Assembly: GCA_040879965.1 (NCBI GenBank)
Contig: JBBDJI010000011.1
Span: 19,690 to 83,689 of the forward strand
Length of the DNA: 64,000 nucleotides
DNA from: Candidatus Babeliales bacterium
GTDB taxonomy: Bacteria > Babelota > Babeliae > Babelales > JACPOV01
Reading direction: 5' to 3'
This document shows positions 17,405-25,946 of the stretch, one piece after another. The position numbers were made by a program, and so were the translations under genes. The notes under the pieces were generated by a model. That model saw only the letters and a list, made by a program, of their open reading frames with translations. It made no database searches and had not been told where the DNA came from. How positions within the stretch are numbered: the first letter of the stretch is position 1; each line of letters starts with the position of its first letter.

Positions 17405-17803
17405 ATGAAAAAAATACTGAGTTTATTTATTTTCATTGTGATGCTGCCTTTATATGGTGGCAAAGATATAATTAAAAAGATTAAATCCGTAAATATTCTG
17501 AAATCAGATGCAAAAAAAGAGGATGCAGAAATTTGGAAAGATCTTTATGATTTAAATTTTCCTTTATTAGATCATGCCTTGCAAGAATTCATTATTGATT
17601 TTAAAACTTGGTCAAAAGAAGATCAAAAAAAGATTAAAATTTTTTCATCCTGCTCAAAAAACAATAAGCCTGTACTAGTAGAGAAAACATTGAATGAGCG
17701 CTATGATATTGAAGACTGGCTATGCCTAAAGATTGGAGATAAACGAGATTCATTTGCCACAGCGATTCATTATATTCAAAAATACTCTACACCTGGAAAA
17801 TAA
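17405..17803 (+). CDS. small secreted protein, paralogue of the previous gene (132 aa)
   Basis: The product has a signal peptide (MKK, hydrophobic core, MLPLYGG) and shares the W-x-KIKIFS-DWL pattern with the preceding gene, indicating tandem duplication and divergence. AAAAGGG precedes the ATG. It contains two cysteines (FSSCSK and DWLCLK) not present in the neighbour. No function is known. Confidence 0.65.
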   Translation: MKKILSLFIFIVMLPLYGGKDIIKKIKSVNILKSDAKKEDAEIWKDLYDLNFPLLDHALQEFIIDFKTWSKEDQKKIKIFSSCSKNNKPVLVEKTLNERYDIEDWLCLKIGDKRDSFATAIHYIQKYSTPGK

Positions 17804-17886
17804 GCCGGATTGAGAATAACTAAGATTATTGAGATAATTGAATTTTGCCGTATACTATAAATAAATTCAAATTTACCCCCAATTTT

Positions 17887-17964
<78 letters not shown>

Positions 17965-18125
17965 GCTTTCGCTAAAGCTTCAGCTGGCACGGCCAGTTTT
18001 TTTAAGGTAAATGACAAAGGATAAGAGAAGTTCATTGTTAAAACGGAAGCGTGAAGGCTGTCCGCCGTAGCTTGCCAAGCTGGGAAGCGTGGATAAAGCG
18101 AAGGCTGGACTGAAATGGCAATTCA
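17965..18125 (+). repeat. leader repeat, copy 1 (upstream of the GIY-YIG gene)
   Basis: About 160 bases, GC-richer than the surroundings, match the stretch 18381-18540 with only scattered differences. Shared landmarks are AGCTTTCGCTAAA, GCTTCAGCTGGCAC, a T run, GGTAAATGACAAAGGATAA, TTAAAACGGAAGCG, TGTCCGCCGTAGCTTGCC and GGCTGGACTGA. It contains several short palindromes. It begins at the 3' end of tRNA-Arg and ends 15 bases before the GIY-YIG start codon. Confidence 0.88.
17984..18003 (+). terminator. terminator of tRNA-Arg inside the repeat leader
   Basis: A short hairpin CTGGC-acg-GCCAG is followed by seven T residues, 20 bases after the tRNA. It lies within the repeat copy that starts at the tRNA end, so the repeat supplies the terminator. 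Confidence 0.65.
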
Positions 18126-18139
18126 GGTAAAATTTTTTT

Positions 18140-18382
18140 ATGTATTATGTTTATATTATTCAATCAATAAACCATCCAGATCAAATTTATGTAGGTTGTA
18201 CACAAGACCTGAAAAAGCGTCTTGCTAACCATAATTGTGGCACTACATCTCATACTAATAAATTCAAACCTTGGAAGCTTACGGTGTATATTGCTTTTGA
18301 TAAAAAAGATAAAGCGTATAATTTCGAAGCATACTTAAAATCAGGAACTGGTAGGGCATTTAGGGATAAGCGATTGTTATAG
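18140..18382 (+). CDS. GIY-YIG endonuclease domain protein (UPF0213 type, 80 aa)
   Basis: This is a single-domain GIY-YIG nuclease. It has the two strands YYVYII and IYVGCT, the catalytic arginine in KKRLANHN, a histidine in SHTNKF, the KPWKLTVY strand, and the metal-binding glutamate in YNFEAYLKSG. Such small proteins cut DNA in homing and repair contexts, although most single-domain members have no known role. The gene is bracketed by two ~160-base direct repeats, and a decayed copy with a related leader lies at 23752-24250, so the nuclease and leader probably travel together. No clear Shine-Dalgarno is present. Confidence 0.88.
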   Translation: MYYVYIIQSINHPDQIYVGCTQDLKKRLANHNCGTTSHTNKFKPWKLTVYIAFDKKDKAYNFEAYLKSGTGRAFRDKRLL

Positions 18383-18540
18383 CTTTCGCTAAATGCTTCA
18401 GCTGGCACACCAGTTTTTTTAAGGTAAATGACAAAGGATAAAAGAAGTTCATTATTAAAACGGAAGCGAAAGCTGTCCGCCGTAGCTTGCCAAGCTGGAA
18501 AGCATGGATAAGCAAAGGCTGGACTGACACGGCCAATTTT
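18381..18540 (+). repeat. leader repeat, copy 2 (downstream of the GIY-YIG gene)
   Basis: A second copy of the leader begins at the stop codon of the GIY-YIG gene. It has no GIY-YIG reading frame behind it. The hairpin before the T run differs (CTGG-caca-CCAG). It ends in CACGGCCAATTTTT, just before a broken DUF5674-like gene. Confidence 0.88.
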
Positions 18541-18621
18541 TATTTCTCGAGATATTTTCTTATCTTTTGCTATTCTTAAAATAATAAAAATTTGTTATTA
18601 GTAGGGGTTTTGAGGAAACAA

Positions 18622-18806
18622 ATGAAAACAGTAAAAGATGCAATCTCAATTAACGAACTTAAAAAAATATCTGAAAAGATGGTTTTATTGTCTTTGACTC
18701 AATGATAAACCTACGCCCGGGTTTTGGTAATAGGACTCGTGGAGTTGATGATCCAAAAATCCAAGAAATCATTAAAAAAATTGTTCATAAATTGGTGATG
18801 CAATGA
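18622..18806 (+). pseudogene. broken DUF5674-like gene
   Basis: A start with GAGG seven bases upstream encodes a 27-residue frame (MKTVKDAISINELKKISEKM...) that stops at 18705. Shifting the frame, the sequence continues as FDSMINLRPGFGNRTRGVDDP and ends at 18806. From memory, both parts resemble the two ends of DUF5674 proteins (~110 residues), so the middle has been deleted and the frame lost. Its final stop overlaps the next gene start (ATGA), as expected for an ancestral two-gene operon. Confidence 0.55.
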
Positions 18807-19141
18807 AAATTCATAAAGATCTTACACTTGCCCATTGGTTTACGGTTTCAATATTTGAGCAATTGGCAAATGTCGGTACCGATATTGAAAGAGCCATTCA
18901 ATGGAAAAAGAATGGAAATTTGGATTACAGCATTAAGGCATTTGAACGCGCTTTAGAGCTTTTGGATTTTACGATTGCTGATCCTAAGAATAAAAAAGGA
19001 ACTTTAAAAGAAATTTTACGAGTTCGCGAGGCTCTCATAGATCATTTTATCTATGAGAATGAATACCAGACTACTGATGAATATTGGCAACAATATTTTT
19101 TCGATTTTAATTATGCTGCTGCTATTCAACGTGGAAAATAA
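18803..19141 (+). CDS. all-helical small protein downstream of the DUF5674 remnant (112 aa)
   Basis: The product is soluble and predicted helical, with segments LAHWFTVSIFEQLANVG and LKEILRVREALIDHF. Arg75 and His81 form an R-x5-H pattern of the sort seen in HEPN domains, though the surrounding signature is weak. I do not recognise the family. It was probably translated together with the now-broken upstream gene, an arrangement like a toxin-antitoxin pair. Its frame remains intact although the partner is dead. Confidence 0.55.
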   Translation: MKIHKDLTLAHWFTVSIFEQLANVGTDIERAIQWKKNGNLDYSIKAFERALELLDFTIADPKNKKGTLKEILRVREALIDHFIYENEYQTTDEYWQQYFFDFNYAAAIQRGK

Positions 19142-19612
19142 AAAACTTTTAAATATGATATTATATATTATTGGCCTCAATTTCAAAAAAAATACGTAAT
19201 AATATTGCTATGAATAACTACACTTTGTCACCAAAAACAAGTAATTTAAGAGTTTGGCTTCAAAAAAAGCCCTAGAAACGATAAATAAATCTAGGCCAAT
19301 TGAAGAATCTTCTTTACCCATTGCTCACAACGTTCATGGCACCGCCTTCTGGTTGACGCTCAACAAGCAGTGGTGCCAAAAAACCTCGAGGGGCTGGAAA
19401 GAATAAGGGATTGTGTGGCGAAGATGAGGGTGGGTAAAGAAAAATTAATTCTATTATATATTTATAGCTTGTTTTTATAGTTAAGTTCTCATATTCTTAT
19501 TGATCAATTAGATACATTTAGCTACCTTAGTTTATAGAGAGGTTATTTTTCATTAGCATTTCTAAATGGGATTTTATGTTTTATTCATTCATTTCTTTTT
19601 GGAACTAATTGT
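19142..19612 (+). other. gene-free stretch with nested inverted repeats
   Basis: No convincing gene is present. Between 19271 and 19440 it holds four nested or adjacent stems: 19271-19276 with 19290-19295 (CCTAGA/TCTAGG), 19311-19320 with 19431-19440 (TCTTTACCCA/TGGGTAAAGA), 19337-19343 with 19372-19378 (TGGCACC/GGTGCCA), and 19352-19356 with 19360-19364. This block is richer in G and C than its flanks. It could be a structured RNA or the remnant of a small mobile element. Confidence 0.5.
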
Positions 19613-22600
19613 ATGAAGCCTAAACATCAAAAAGCTGCTTATTTTGCAGCAAAAGGCTTATTTTCTAATTTGCTTAATTTTTATGAATTAGAAAATAAAA
19701 TATCTAGTTTACCCGAAACTGAACGTGGTGATGCTTTTGAAGTTTTTGCGGAAGCTTACTTTAGGACTCAAGATCTTCATCAAGCTGCAGAAGTATGGCC
19801 AGAAAAACAATTACCAGAAAGTTTGCGAAAAAAGCTAGGCATACCAAACGATGCGGGTATTGATGGTGTTTTGAAAACTAATACTGATATATATATTTCT
19901 TACCAGGTTAAATTTAGGTCAAATAGAAATTCATTATCTTGGGATAATGATGGTCTTGGAAAATTTCTTGGTCAGAGTGATAGAGTAAGTCAAAGAATTC
20001 TTTTTACTAACTCAAACGACTTATCTACAGTAATGGATTCTCGTATTAACTTTAAACCTGTTAAAGGAAATGACTTAGATCGTCTTAATCATGAAGATTT
20101 TCAAACCATTGAAAATTGGCTTAAAACTGGTCTTGTTCAAAAGCATAAAAATAAACCCTATCCTCACCAAGTTGACGCAATTAATAACATTTTGAATGAA
20201 CTTTCTATTAATGATCGGGCTACAGCAATTATGGCCTGTGGTACGGGCAAAACATTATTAGGACTTTGGGTTGCAGAAAAACAAAATGTTCAAACCGTAT
20301 TGATTTTATTACCCTCTTTAGCTCTTGTTCGTCAGACATTGCATAGTTGGGCTAAAGAAAATAATTGGGATACTTTTAACTTTCTTTGTGTTTGTTCGGA
20401 TAATACAGTAATAAAAGGAGATGATGAAACTATCTTGTATCAAAATGATCTGGATTTTTCTGTTACAATTCAAAAAAAAGTAGTTGAAGATTTTCTCAAA
20501 AATAAGAATATTTCAAGAAAAGTAATTTTTTCTACTTATCAATCATGTCAAATTGTGGCACAAGTAATCCCAAAAGATTTTTCTTTTGATTTAGCAATAT
20601 TTGATGAAGCCCATAAAACAGCTTCACGTAAAGATGCAAATTATGCATTTGCCTTACAAAATGAAAATTTACCTATTAAAAAGAGATTGTTTCTTACTGC
20701 AACACCCCGTCATTATAAAGTGAATACAAAAGATAAAGAGGGCAATCAACGGCTTGTTTATTCAATGGATGATCAAAAGTCATATGGTAGGGTGGCGCAT
20801 CAACTTTCATTTAGAGGAGCAGTACAAAAAGATCTTATCTGTGATTATAAGGTAATTATATCAATTGTAACATCAGATATGGTTAATAGAGCTGTCTTTA
20901 GAAAAGGTGAAGTTGTTTTTGGTGGGGATATTATAAAAGCAGAAAGAATTGCAAATATACTGGCCTTAAAAAATGCAATAGAACAATATAACGTTAAAAG
21001 AATTTTTTCTTTTCATAATTCAGTGGCTTCGGCTAAATCATTTACTGCATCTACTAATGAGGGGGTAGGTGTTCATCTTAAAGACTTTAATACCTTACAT
21101 GTGAATGGTGCTATGCCTACCACTAAACGTGAGAGCTTCTTAAAGGAATTTGAAGAATCTAAAAAAGCAATTATTTCCAATGCTCGCTGTTTGACTGAAG
21201 GGGTTAATGTTCCAGCAGTTGATATGGTTGCGTTTGTAGCTCCAAAAAAAAGTCGCGTTGATATTGTCCAAGCAGTTGGTCGAGCTATGCGGAAACATGA
21301 AGAGAGTGGAAAAAAGCTGGGATATATTTTGTTGCCAATTTTTTTACAAATCTCTGAAAATGAAACAATAGAGCAAGCTTTAGCTAAAACAAAATTTGAT
21401 ACAGCATGGGATGTATTACAAGCTTTACAAGAACAAGATGAAAGTCTCGTAGAAATTATAGCACAAATGCGCGAAGAGCGAGGAAAAGCTCTAGGCATGA
21501 ATGATAATAAATTAAGAGAGAAGATTGAGATATTGGGCCCTGAACTTTGTATTAATGAATTACGAAAATCAATAACAACTAAAATTGTTAATTCCTTAGG
21601 TTCTAATTGGGATGAACGATTTGGAGAGTTAGAAAAATTTAAAGAAGAGCATGGGCATTGTAATGTGCCTTATAATTATCAGGAAAGTAAAAAGTTGGGA
21701 GTTTGGGTAAGTATTCAGCGAGAGGCCTATAGAAAGAAAATTTTGACTTTAGATCGATACGAAAAACTTACTAATTTAGGTATTAATTGGCGCCTGAAAG
21801 CTTCATGGGAAGAAAGATTTTCTGAATTTGTTGATTTTAAAAAAGAAAATGGATGCAGCAGCGTTCCTTATAATGATAAAAATAAAAATCTTATGAGTTG
21901 GGTAGCAAACCAACGAATAAAACATAAAAAAAGAACACTTTCATCAGAAAGATTTGAAGCTTTAAATAATATAGGGTTTGAGTGGAATGGTCAACCGTCA
22001 TGGGATGCAAGATTCACAGATCTTGTAAAATTTAAAGAAGAACATGGTCATTGCAACGTTCCTTATTCTTTGCCTATTGGTATATGGGCAGGTAGTCAAA
22101 GAAGGTTATACAAACAAGGATTATTAACTTCTGATAAATGTAAAAAATTAAATGATATAGGTTTTGAGTGGGATCCTATTAATGCAGAGTGGGAAAATAA
22201 ATTTATAGAGCTAGTTGCTTTTAAAAAAGAAAATGGTCATTGTAATGCTTCTAGAGAATGTCCTCAAACTAAAAAGCTTGGGACTTGGATAGGAGTGCAA
22301 AGAAAAATACATAAAAAGGGGTTACTAGCACAAGAGAGATATAAAAGGCTAAATGCTTTAGGCTTTGTTTGGGATATAAAAAATACTATATGGAATGAAA
22401 GATTTGCTGAGCTAAACGATTTTAAAAAACAATATGGTCGTTGCATGGTACCTTATCCATATCCAGCAAATAGAAAGCTTGGAACCTGGGTGACAGAGCA
22501 AAGAAAAAGTCATAAAGAGGGTTTACTAGCACAAGAGAGATATAAAAAGCTAAATGATTTAGGCTTTGTTTGGGATCGTAATAATTCATCATGGGAGCAG

Positions 22601-22999
22601 ATGTTTGCTGAGCTACTTTCCTTTAAAGATAAGAATGGGCATTGCAATGTTTCTGCTCGTTATAACGTTAGTAAAAAACTTATGACTTGGGTTTCCCAGC
22701 AGCGCCATTTGTATAAAATGGGAGGTAATCAATTATTTTTGAAGCGGATTGATAAACTTAATGCGATAGGATTTATTTGGGATGCCAATGTCATAGAAGG
22801 ATTGTGGAAAGAGAAATTTGCAGAACTTGTAGATTTTAAGAAAAAAAATGGACATTGCAGGGTGCCAAAAAATTACGGAGAAAATCCAGCTTTAAGTAGA
22901 TGGGTACAAACACAACGATATTTATATAATACCAAAAATAAACGATTGACTGCTGAACGTCTTGAGTTGCTCAATAAGATTGGCTTTTTTGTAAATTAG
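19613..22999 (+). CDS. Mrr-like nuclease / DEAH helicase / helicase-associated repeat protein
   Basis: The 1128-residue protein joins three parts. Residues ~1-180 resemble a restriction-type PD-(D/E)xK domain of the Mrr kind, with GIDGVL near residue 83 and YQVKFR near residue 98. Residues ~180-640 are a superfamily 2 helicase: Walker A CGTGKT near 207, DEAH near 331, LTATPR, and motif VI QAVGRAMR near 553. Residues ~663-1128 are seven tandem copies of the ~65-residue helicase-associated (HA) domain, each starting with a Trp plus ERF-type helix and containing GHCNVP and LG.W motifs. Such enzymes are likely to act on foreign or modified DNA, but no methylase or specificity gene is adjacent. 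No clear ribosome site precedes the ATG. Confidence 0.85.
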   Translation: MKPKHQKAAYFAAKGLFSNLLNFYELENKISSLPETERGDAFEVFAEAYFRTQDLHQAAEVWPEKQLPESLRKKLGIPNDAGIDGVLKTNTDIYISYQVKFRSNRNSLSWDNDGLGKFLGQSDRVSQRILFTNSNDLSTVMDSRINFKPVKGNDLDRLNHEDFQTIENWLKTGLVQKHKNKPYPHQVDAINNILNELSINDRATAIMACGTGKTLLGLWVAEKQNVQTVLILLPSLALVRQTLHSWAKENNWDTFNFLCVCSDNTVIKGDDETILYQNDLDFSVTIQKKVVEDFLKNKNISRKVIFSTYQSCQIVAQVIPKDFSFDLAIFDEAHKTASRKDANYAFALQNENLPIKKRLFLTATPRHYKVNTKDKEGNQRLVYSMDDQKSYGRVAHQLSFRGAVQKDLICDYKVIISIVTSDMVNRAVFRKGEVVFGGDIIKAERIANILALKNAIEQYNVKRIFSFHNSVASAKSFTASTNEGVGVHLKDFNTLHVNGAMPTTKRESFLKEFEESKKAIISNARCLTEGVNVPAVDMVAFVAPKKSRVDIVQAVGRAMRKHEESGKKLGYILLPIFLQISENETIEQALAKTKFDTAWDVLQALQEQDESLVEIIAQMREERGKALGMNDNKLREKIEILGPELCINELRKSITTKIVNSLGSNWDERFGELEKFKEEHGHCNVPYNYQESKKLGVWVSIQREAYRKKILTLDRYEKLTNLGINWRLKASWEERFSEFVDFKKENGCSSVPYNDKNKNLMSWVANQRIKHKKRTLSSERFEALNNIGFEWNGQPSWDARFTDLVKFKEEHGHCNVPYSLPIGIWAGSQRRLYKQGLLTSDKCKKLNDIGFEWDPINAEWENKFIELVAFKKENGHCNASRECPQTKKLGTWIGVQRKIHKKGLLAQERYKRLNALGFVWDIKNTIWNERFAELNDFKKQYGRCMVPYPYPANRKLGTWVTEQRKSHKEGLLAQERYKKLNDLGFVWDRNNSSWEQMFAELLSFKDKNGHCNVSARYNVSKKLMTWVSQQRHLYKMGGNQLFLKRIDKLNAIGFIWDANVIEGLWKEKFAELVDFKKKNGHCRVPKNYGENPALSRWVQTQRYLYNTKNKRLTAERLELLNKIGFFVN

Positions 23000-23158
23000 G
23001 AAGCTAAGATTATATCCAAATCTATTTTTTGTAACAAAACATTTAGATCGATAACCTTTAGGAAACAATGAGGAAAAAAACTTGATTTATGGCAGATTGA
23101 GAAATAAAAAAATATTGAATTTGAATTGTAAAACAATTTAAAAAAAGTTGAAACACAA

Positions 23159-23608
23159 ATGATAAAATGCTTAGAAACATCTTTAAATACGATAGCTAAT
23201 ATATCGACCATAATTGGATTTATTTATGGTTTTTTTTGGCTAAGGAACTTTAAAAAACAAAAAAAATTAGAAAATAAATCTTCGGATGCTAGACGAGCAC
23301 TTGATGAGCTTGTTTTTGTGAATCAAGTGCTTGCTGATTTATATACAGGTATTGATAGACAAAGACATGAAGTTTTAAAAGAAACTTTGCCTATTTATTT
23401 AAAAAAACTTCAATATACTTTGTCTTTATTAAGTGGTTATTCAGGAATTCAAGATGGTTTAGATCTTATAACAAAAATAATTTCAATCCTATCCAAAAAT
23501 AAATCTAATCCTCAAGTTGCTAGCGATGAAATTCAAAGTATCCAAGCAAAAAATAAGTTTGATACCTTAGAGAAATCGTTACTTAAGATATATGAATTAA
23601 ATATTTAA
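23159..23608 (+). CDS. small membrane-anchored protein downstream of the helicase (149 aa)
   Basis: It has one N-terminal hydrophobic segment (IANISTIIGFIYGFFWL) followed by a basic stop-transfer and a helical cytoplasmic domain. It is not recognised. It lies 159 bases after the helicase on the same strand and has no strong Shine-Dalgarno site. It may be a partner of the helicase or an unrelated cargo gene of the accessory region. Confidence 0.5.
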   Translation: MIKCLETSLNTIANISTIIGFIYGFFWLRNFKKQKKLENKSSDARRALDELVFVNQVLADLYTGIDRQRHEVLKETLPIYLKKLQYTLSLLSGYSGIQDGLDLITKIISILSKNKSNPQVASDEIQSIQAKNKFDTLEKSLLKIYELNI

Positions 23609-23751
23609 GTACATACTATCTAAATTTTTACTATCCTTAATTTCTAATTCAAACTTCCTAAACACTGTCTGAATCTGATGTAATGGAATTTCTATCATTA
23701 TTTCTTTCTTCCTGAACATGTTTACGATCTGACACCAGTCTTCGTTAACCT

Positions 23752-23910
23752 GTTCTTCGAAATTCGAAGAACGGTAGAAAGCTTCGTATGGCAGGCCAGC
23801 TTTTTAACGGAATGGATCATAAATTGACAAAAACTTCGATAGAAAGATAGCGAAATATGCCCTTCGAAGCTCATAGAACGTAGTAGGGCCATTTTATAAA
23901 AGACAATATA
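23752..23910 (+). repeat. diverged leader of a decayed GIY-YIG cassette
   Basis: It opens with a perfect 10+1+10 palindrome (GTTCTTCGAA/TTCGAAGAAC, 23752-23772). It then has GGCCAGCTTTTTAACGG, comparable with the GGCCAG-T-run of the leader at 17965, and ends in GTAGTAGGGCCATTT just before ATGTATTATG. The order of landmarks and the position directly before a GIY-YIG start match copy 1, though identity is much lower. Confidence 0.5.
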
Positions 23911-24150
23911 ATGTATTATGTTAGATTTTCTCCGATCGTTAAAAAATTCATCTAAAACTTATATTGGTTATACAGCTTATTTGGAACAGAGACTTGAAAC
24001 ATATAATTCAGGTGGATCCATTCATATTAAATACAATAGGCCTTGAAAATTAGTTATCTATATTGTTTTCGATTCTGAAGAAAAGGCTATAGAGTTCGAA
24101 AAATATATAAAAGCAGGCTCTGGTCATGTTTTCGCTAAAAAAGAGGTTTT
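23911..24150 (+). pseudogene. decayed GIY-YIG endonuclease gene
   Basis: The start ATGTATTATGTT is the same as that of the intact GIY-YIG gene, but a frameshift follows. In the next frame the sequence reads TYIGYTAYLEQRLETYNSGG, then SIHIKYNRP, a TGA at 24044-24046 where the intact gene has Trp, then KLVIYIVFDSEEKAIEFEKY and IKAGSG. These follow the GIY-YIG order including the catalytic Arg and Glu. The frameshift and stop show that it is dead. Confidence 0.8.
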
Positions 24151-24164
24151 TGTGATTATGAAAG

Positions 24165-24250
24165 TATATTTGCCTGTCCTCCGTAGCCTTGTGCAAAGGA
24201 GGAAGCAATACTTAAAATCAGGTTCGGGTAGGGTATTTACAGATAAGTGA
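24165..24250 (+). pseudogene. solo GIY-YIG tail with hairpin
   Basis: A hairpin-forming TGTCCTCCGTAGCC...AAAGGAGGA sequence (about 24175-24202) is followed by a fragment encoding YLKSGSGRVF-TDK and a TGA. The fragment matches the last ~14 codons of the GIY-YIG gene (YLKSGTGRAF-RDK). It appears to be the tail of a further cassette left after deletion or recombination. Confidence 0.6.
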
Positions 24251-24253
24251 TTA

Positions 24254-25177
24254 TTATAAACTTATTTCATTTTTTTTATTAACCAAATATTTTGCAATAC
24301 AAAGTCGCTTTGCTTTTTCTGCTGCAGTTAATGGTTTCTCATGATTATCTATGTATTTTATTGAATGATCACAATTTTCGATATGGTTAATTAATGCGTT
24401 GTTCAAAATAACTGATGTTACTAAATCTTCAATTCCGCAAATTGCAATTTTGCTTCCATCGAGCATAAATAAACTCCCTTTTATAGAGTCCCATTGAGGT
24501 GAGCGACCTCTTAAAGTTTTATATTCAATATTCGTAAGAGTAATTGCATTTTGTTGAAGGTCAATTTTTTTATTTTGTTCAATATTTTTTAACTTTAATA
24601 TGGTAACAAAATAGTTCTGGTTTTTTGTCCAGGTAATGGCTAAATCGCCAAGTACAGAAATACATGCAGAAGTTATTTTTGGGCCGTCGTTATCTTTTAT
24701 AGTTGCTGAAAACAGGTTGTTTTTTGGCGTATGAATAAAAAGCTTCGTTGAAGGTACAGTAGAATCAGCATACCAAAGACCTTTTAATAAAGATGGCTGG
24801 GCATCGCTTATAATATTGCCTACGGTTTTTATGATAGGGCAGCCATTTTCTAAAACATAAAAATAGATTGGTGTTTTTTCACCATTATAACCATATAGAT
24901 TTCGTTCAGTTATTGATGTGGTATTTTTTTGCATGGCATCTATATTTTCCCAATTTAGAATCTCATTTTCAAAATCTTTTGAGTTATCAATGTTTGACCA
25001 AGCAAAACTTATAATAAGATTTTGTATTTCTGGTGGTAATTTTAAAAAATAATCAAACTTTTGTTCTGTTGGTAGATCATTATTTTCAGATGTACCCAAT
25101 GAGCTTACTGAGCTTCCTGGAAAAGTTTTTTGTGTTAGTAGCATCAGAAAGATGAAAACAATAATATTTTTTTTCAT
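24254..25177 (-). CDS. secreted protein with F-box-like segment (307 aa)
   Basis: A signal peptide (residues 1-20) is followed by a Ser/Asn-rich linker and the segment YFLKLPPEIQNLIISFAW, which resembles the first helix of an F-box (LPxEIxxxI). The rest is beta-rich, with short WD-like strands (LGDLAITWTK, GSLFMLDGSKIAICG), so a propeller-like domain is possible. If the F-box reading is right, the protein may act inside a eukaryotic host on ubiquitin ligases. This is inference from a short motif. No close neighbour on its strand. Confidence 0.55.
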   Translation of the reverse strand: MKKNIIVFIFLMLLTQKTFPGSSVSSLGTSENNDLPTEQKFDYFLKLPPEIQNLIISFAWSNIDNSKDFENEILNWENIDAMQKNTTSITERNLYGYNGEKTPIYFYVLENGCPIIKTVGNIISDAQPSLLKGLWYADSTVPSTKLFIHTPKNNLFSATIKDNDGPKITSACISVLGDLAITWTKNQNYFVTILKLKNIEQNKKIDLQQNAITLTNIEYKTLRGRSPQWDSIKGSLFMLDGSKIAICGIEDLVTSVILNNALINHIENCDHSIKYIDNHEKPLTAAEKAKRLCIAKYLVNKKNEISL

Positions 25178-25330
25178 GAGTTTTTTTCTTTTAAGGATTA
25201 TATGTTTTAATTAATTGAAATTTTGTAAATTAAATATGACTGTTAAATAAAGTATTGTATTAAGTATACTACAATTTATCAAAAAAAGTAGGAGAAGAAA
25301 ATAAAGTTTTTGACTCACCTAATTGTTTTT

Positions 25331-25774
25331 TTATTGAGCGAATTCTTTTAATTTTTTTTTCATTAGATCAATTTCAATTTTTTGTGTAGTGATAATAGCA
25401 TCAGCTAATTTTTTAATTTCAGGATCTTGCAACGAAGCTTTTTCGCACATTAATATTGCAGCGGCATGATGTGGAATCATTGATTTTAAAAATTCTTTAT
25501 CTGATATTGCTATTTGTTGCCTAATAAAGATTAGTAACAGAATAAATATAATTAAGCTCGATACTGAGATAAAAAAATTAATTCTTTTAATTTTGTACAT
25601 TGATCTCATTAAAACCAACTCAACTAATACCATTGGAATAGTCATTACCCCTGCCATATAGAGTTGATTTAAATTCATATAAACATTGGCAAATTTATCA
25701 ACCATTACGTACATGAGTACATACATAGATATAAAAGATAAGATTGTCATAAAAAACAAATTAGTATATCTCAT
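25331..25774 (-). CDS. DUF305 membrane protein
   Basis: The 147-residue protein has three membrane helices in the first ~95 residues. These are followed by the DUF305 core: DKEFLKSMIPHHAAAILMCEKA and a second helix with ADAIITTQKIEIDLMKK. The HH pair and methionines are typical of this ferritin-like helical family, often linked to copper handling. Its nearest neighbour is the divergent sodC, 172 bases away, which fits a shared metal or oxidative-stress theme but does not prove it. Confidence 0.88.
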   Translation of the reverse strand: MRYTNLFFMTILSFISMYVLMYVMVDKFANVYMNLNQLYMAGVMTIPMVLVELVLMRSMYKIKRINFFISVSSLIIFILLLIFIRQQIAISDKEFLKSMIPHHAAAILMCEKASLQDPEIKKLADAIITTQKIEIDLMKKKLKEFAQ

Positions 25775-25946
25775 AAGCTTATTTTTCTCACCATTATGAA
25801 ATTATTATAATTATAGCTATAAATTTATCTAATTAGATCGAGAATTTACAAGATATTATATTTTTTTTAAGATCTATTAAAATATAAGGTCTATGATAAT
25901 ATGTGATTGAAAAAGAAATTATTCAAAAAAATGAGAGAGGGAATTT

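Noticed and set aside
22996..23211. Minus-strand frame of 71 codons after the helicase gene
   Set aside because: It has no ribosome site and overlaps the better-supported plus-strand gene at 23159.
24044..24046. TGA at a Trp position in the GIY-YIG copy as evidence for TGA=Trp
   Set aside because: TGA is used as the stop codon of atpA, lysS and other intact genes, and this copy also has a frameshift, so it is a pseudogene stop.
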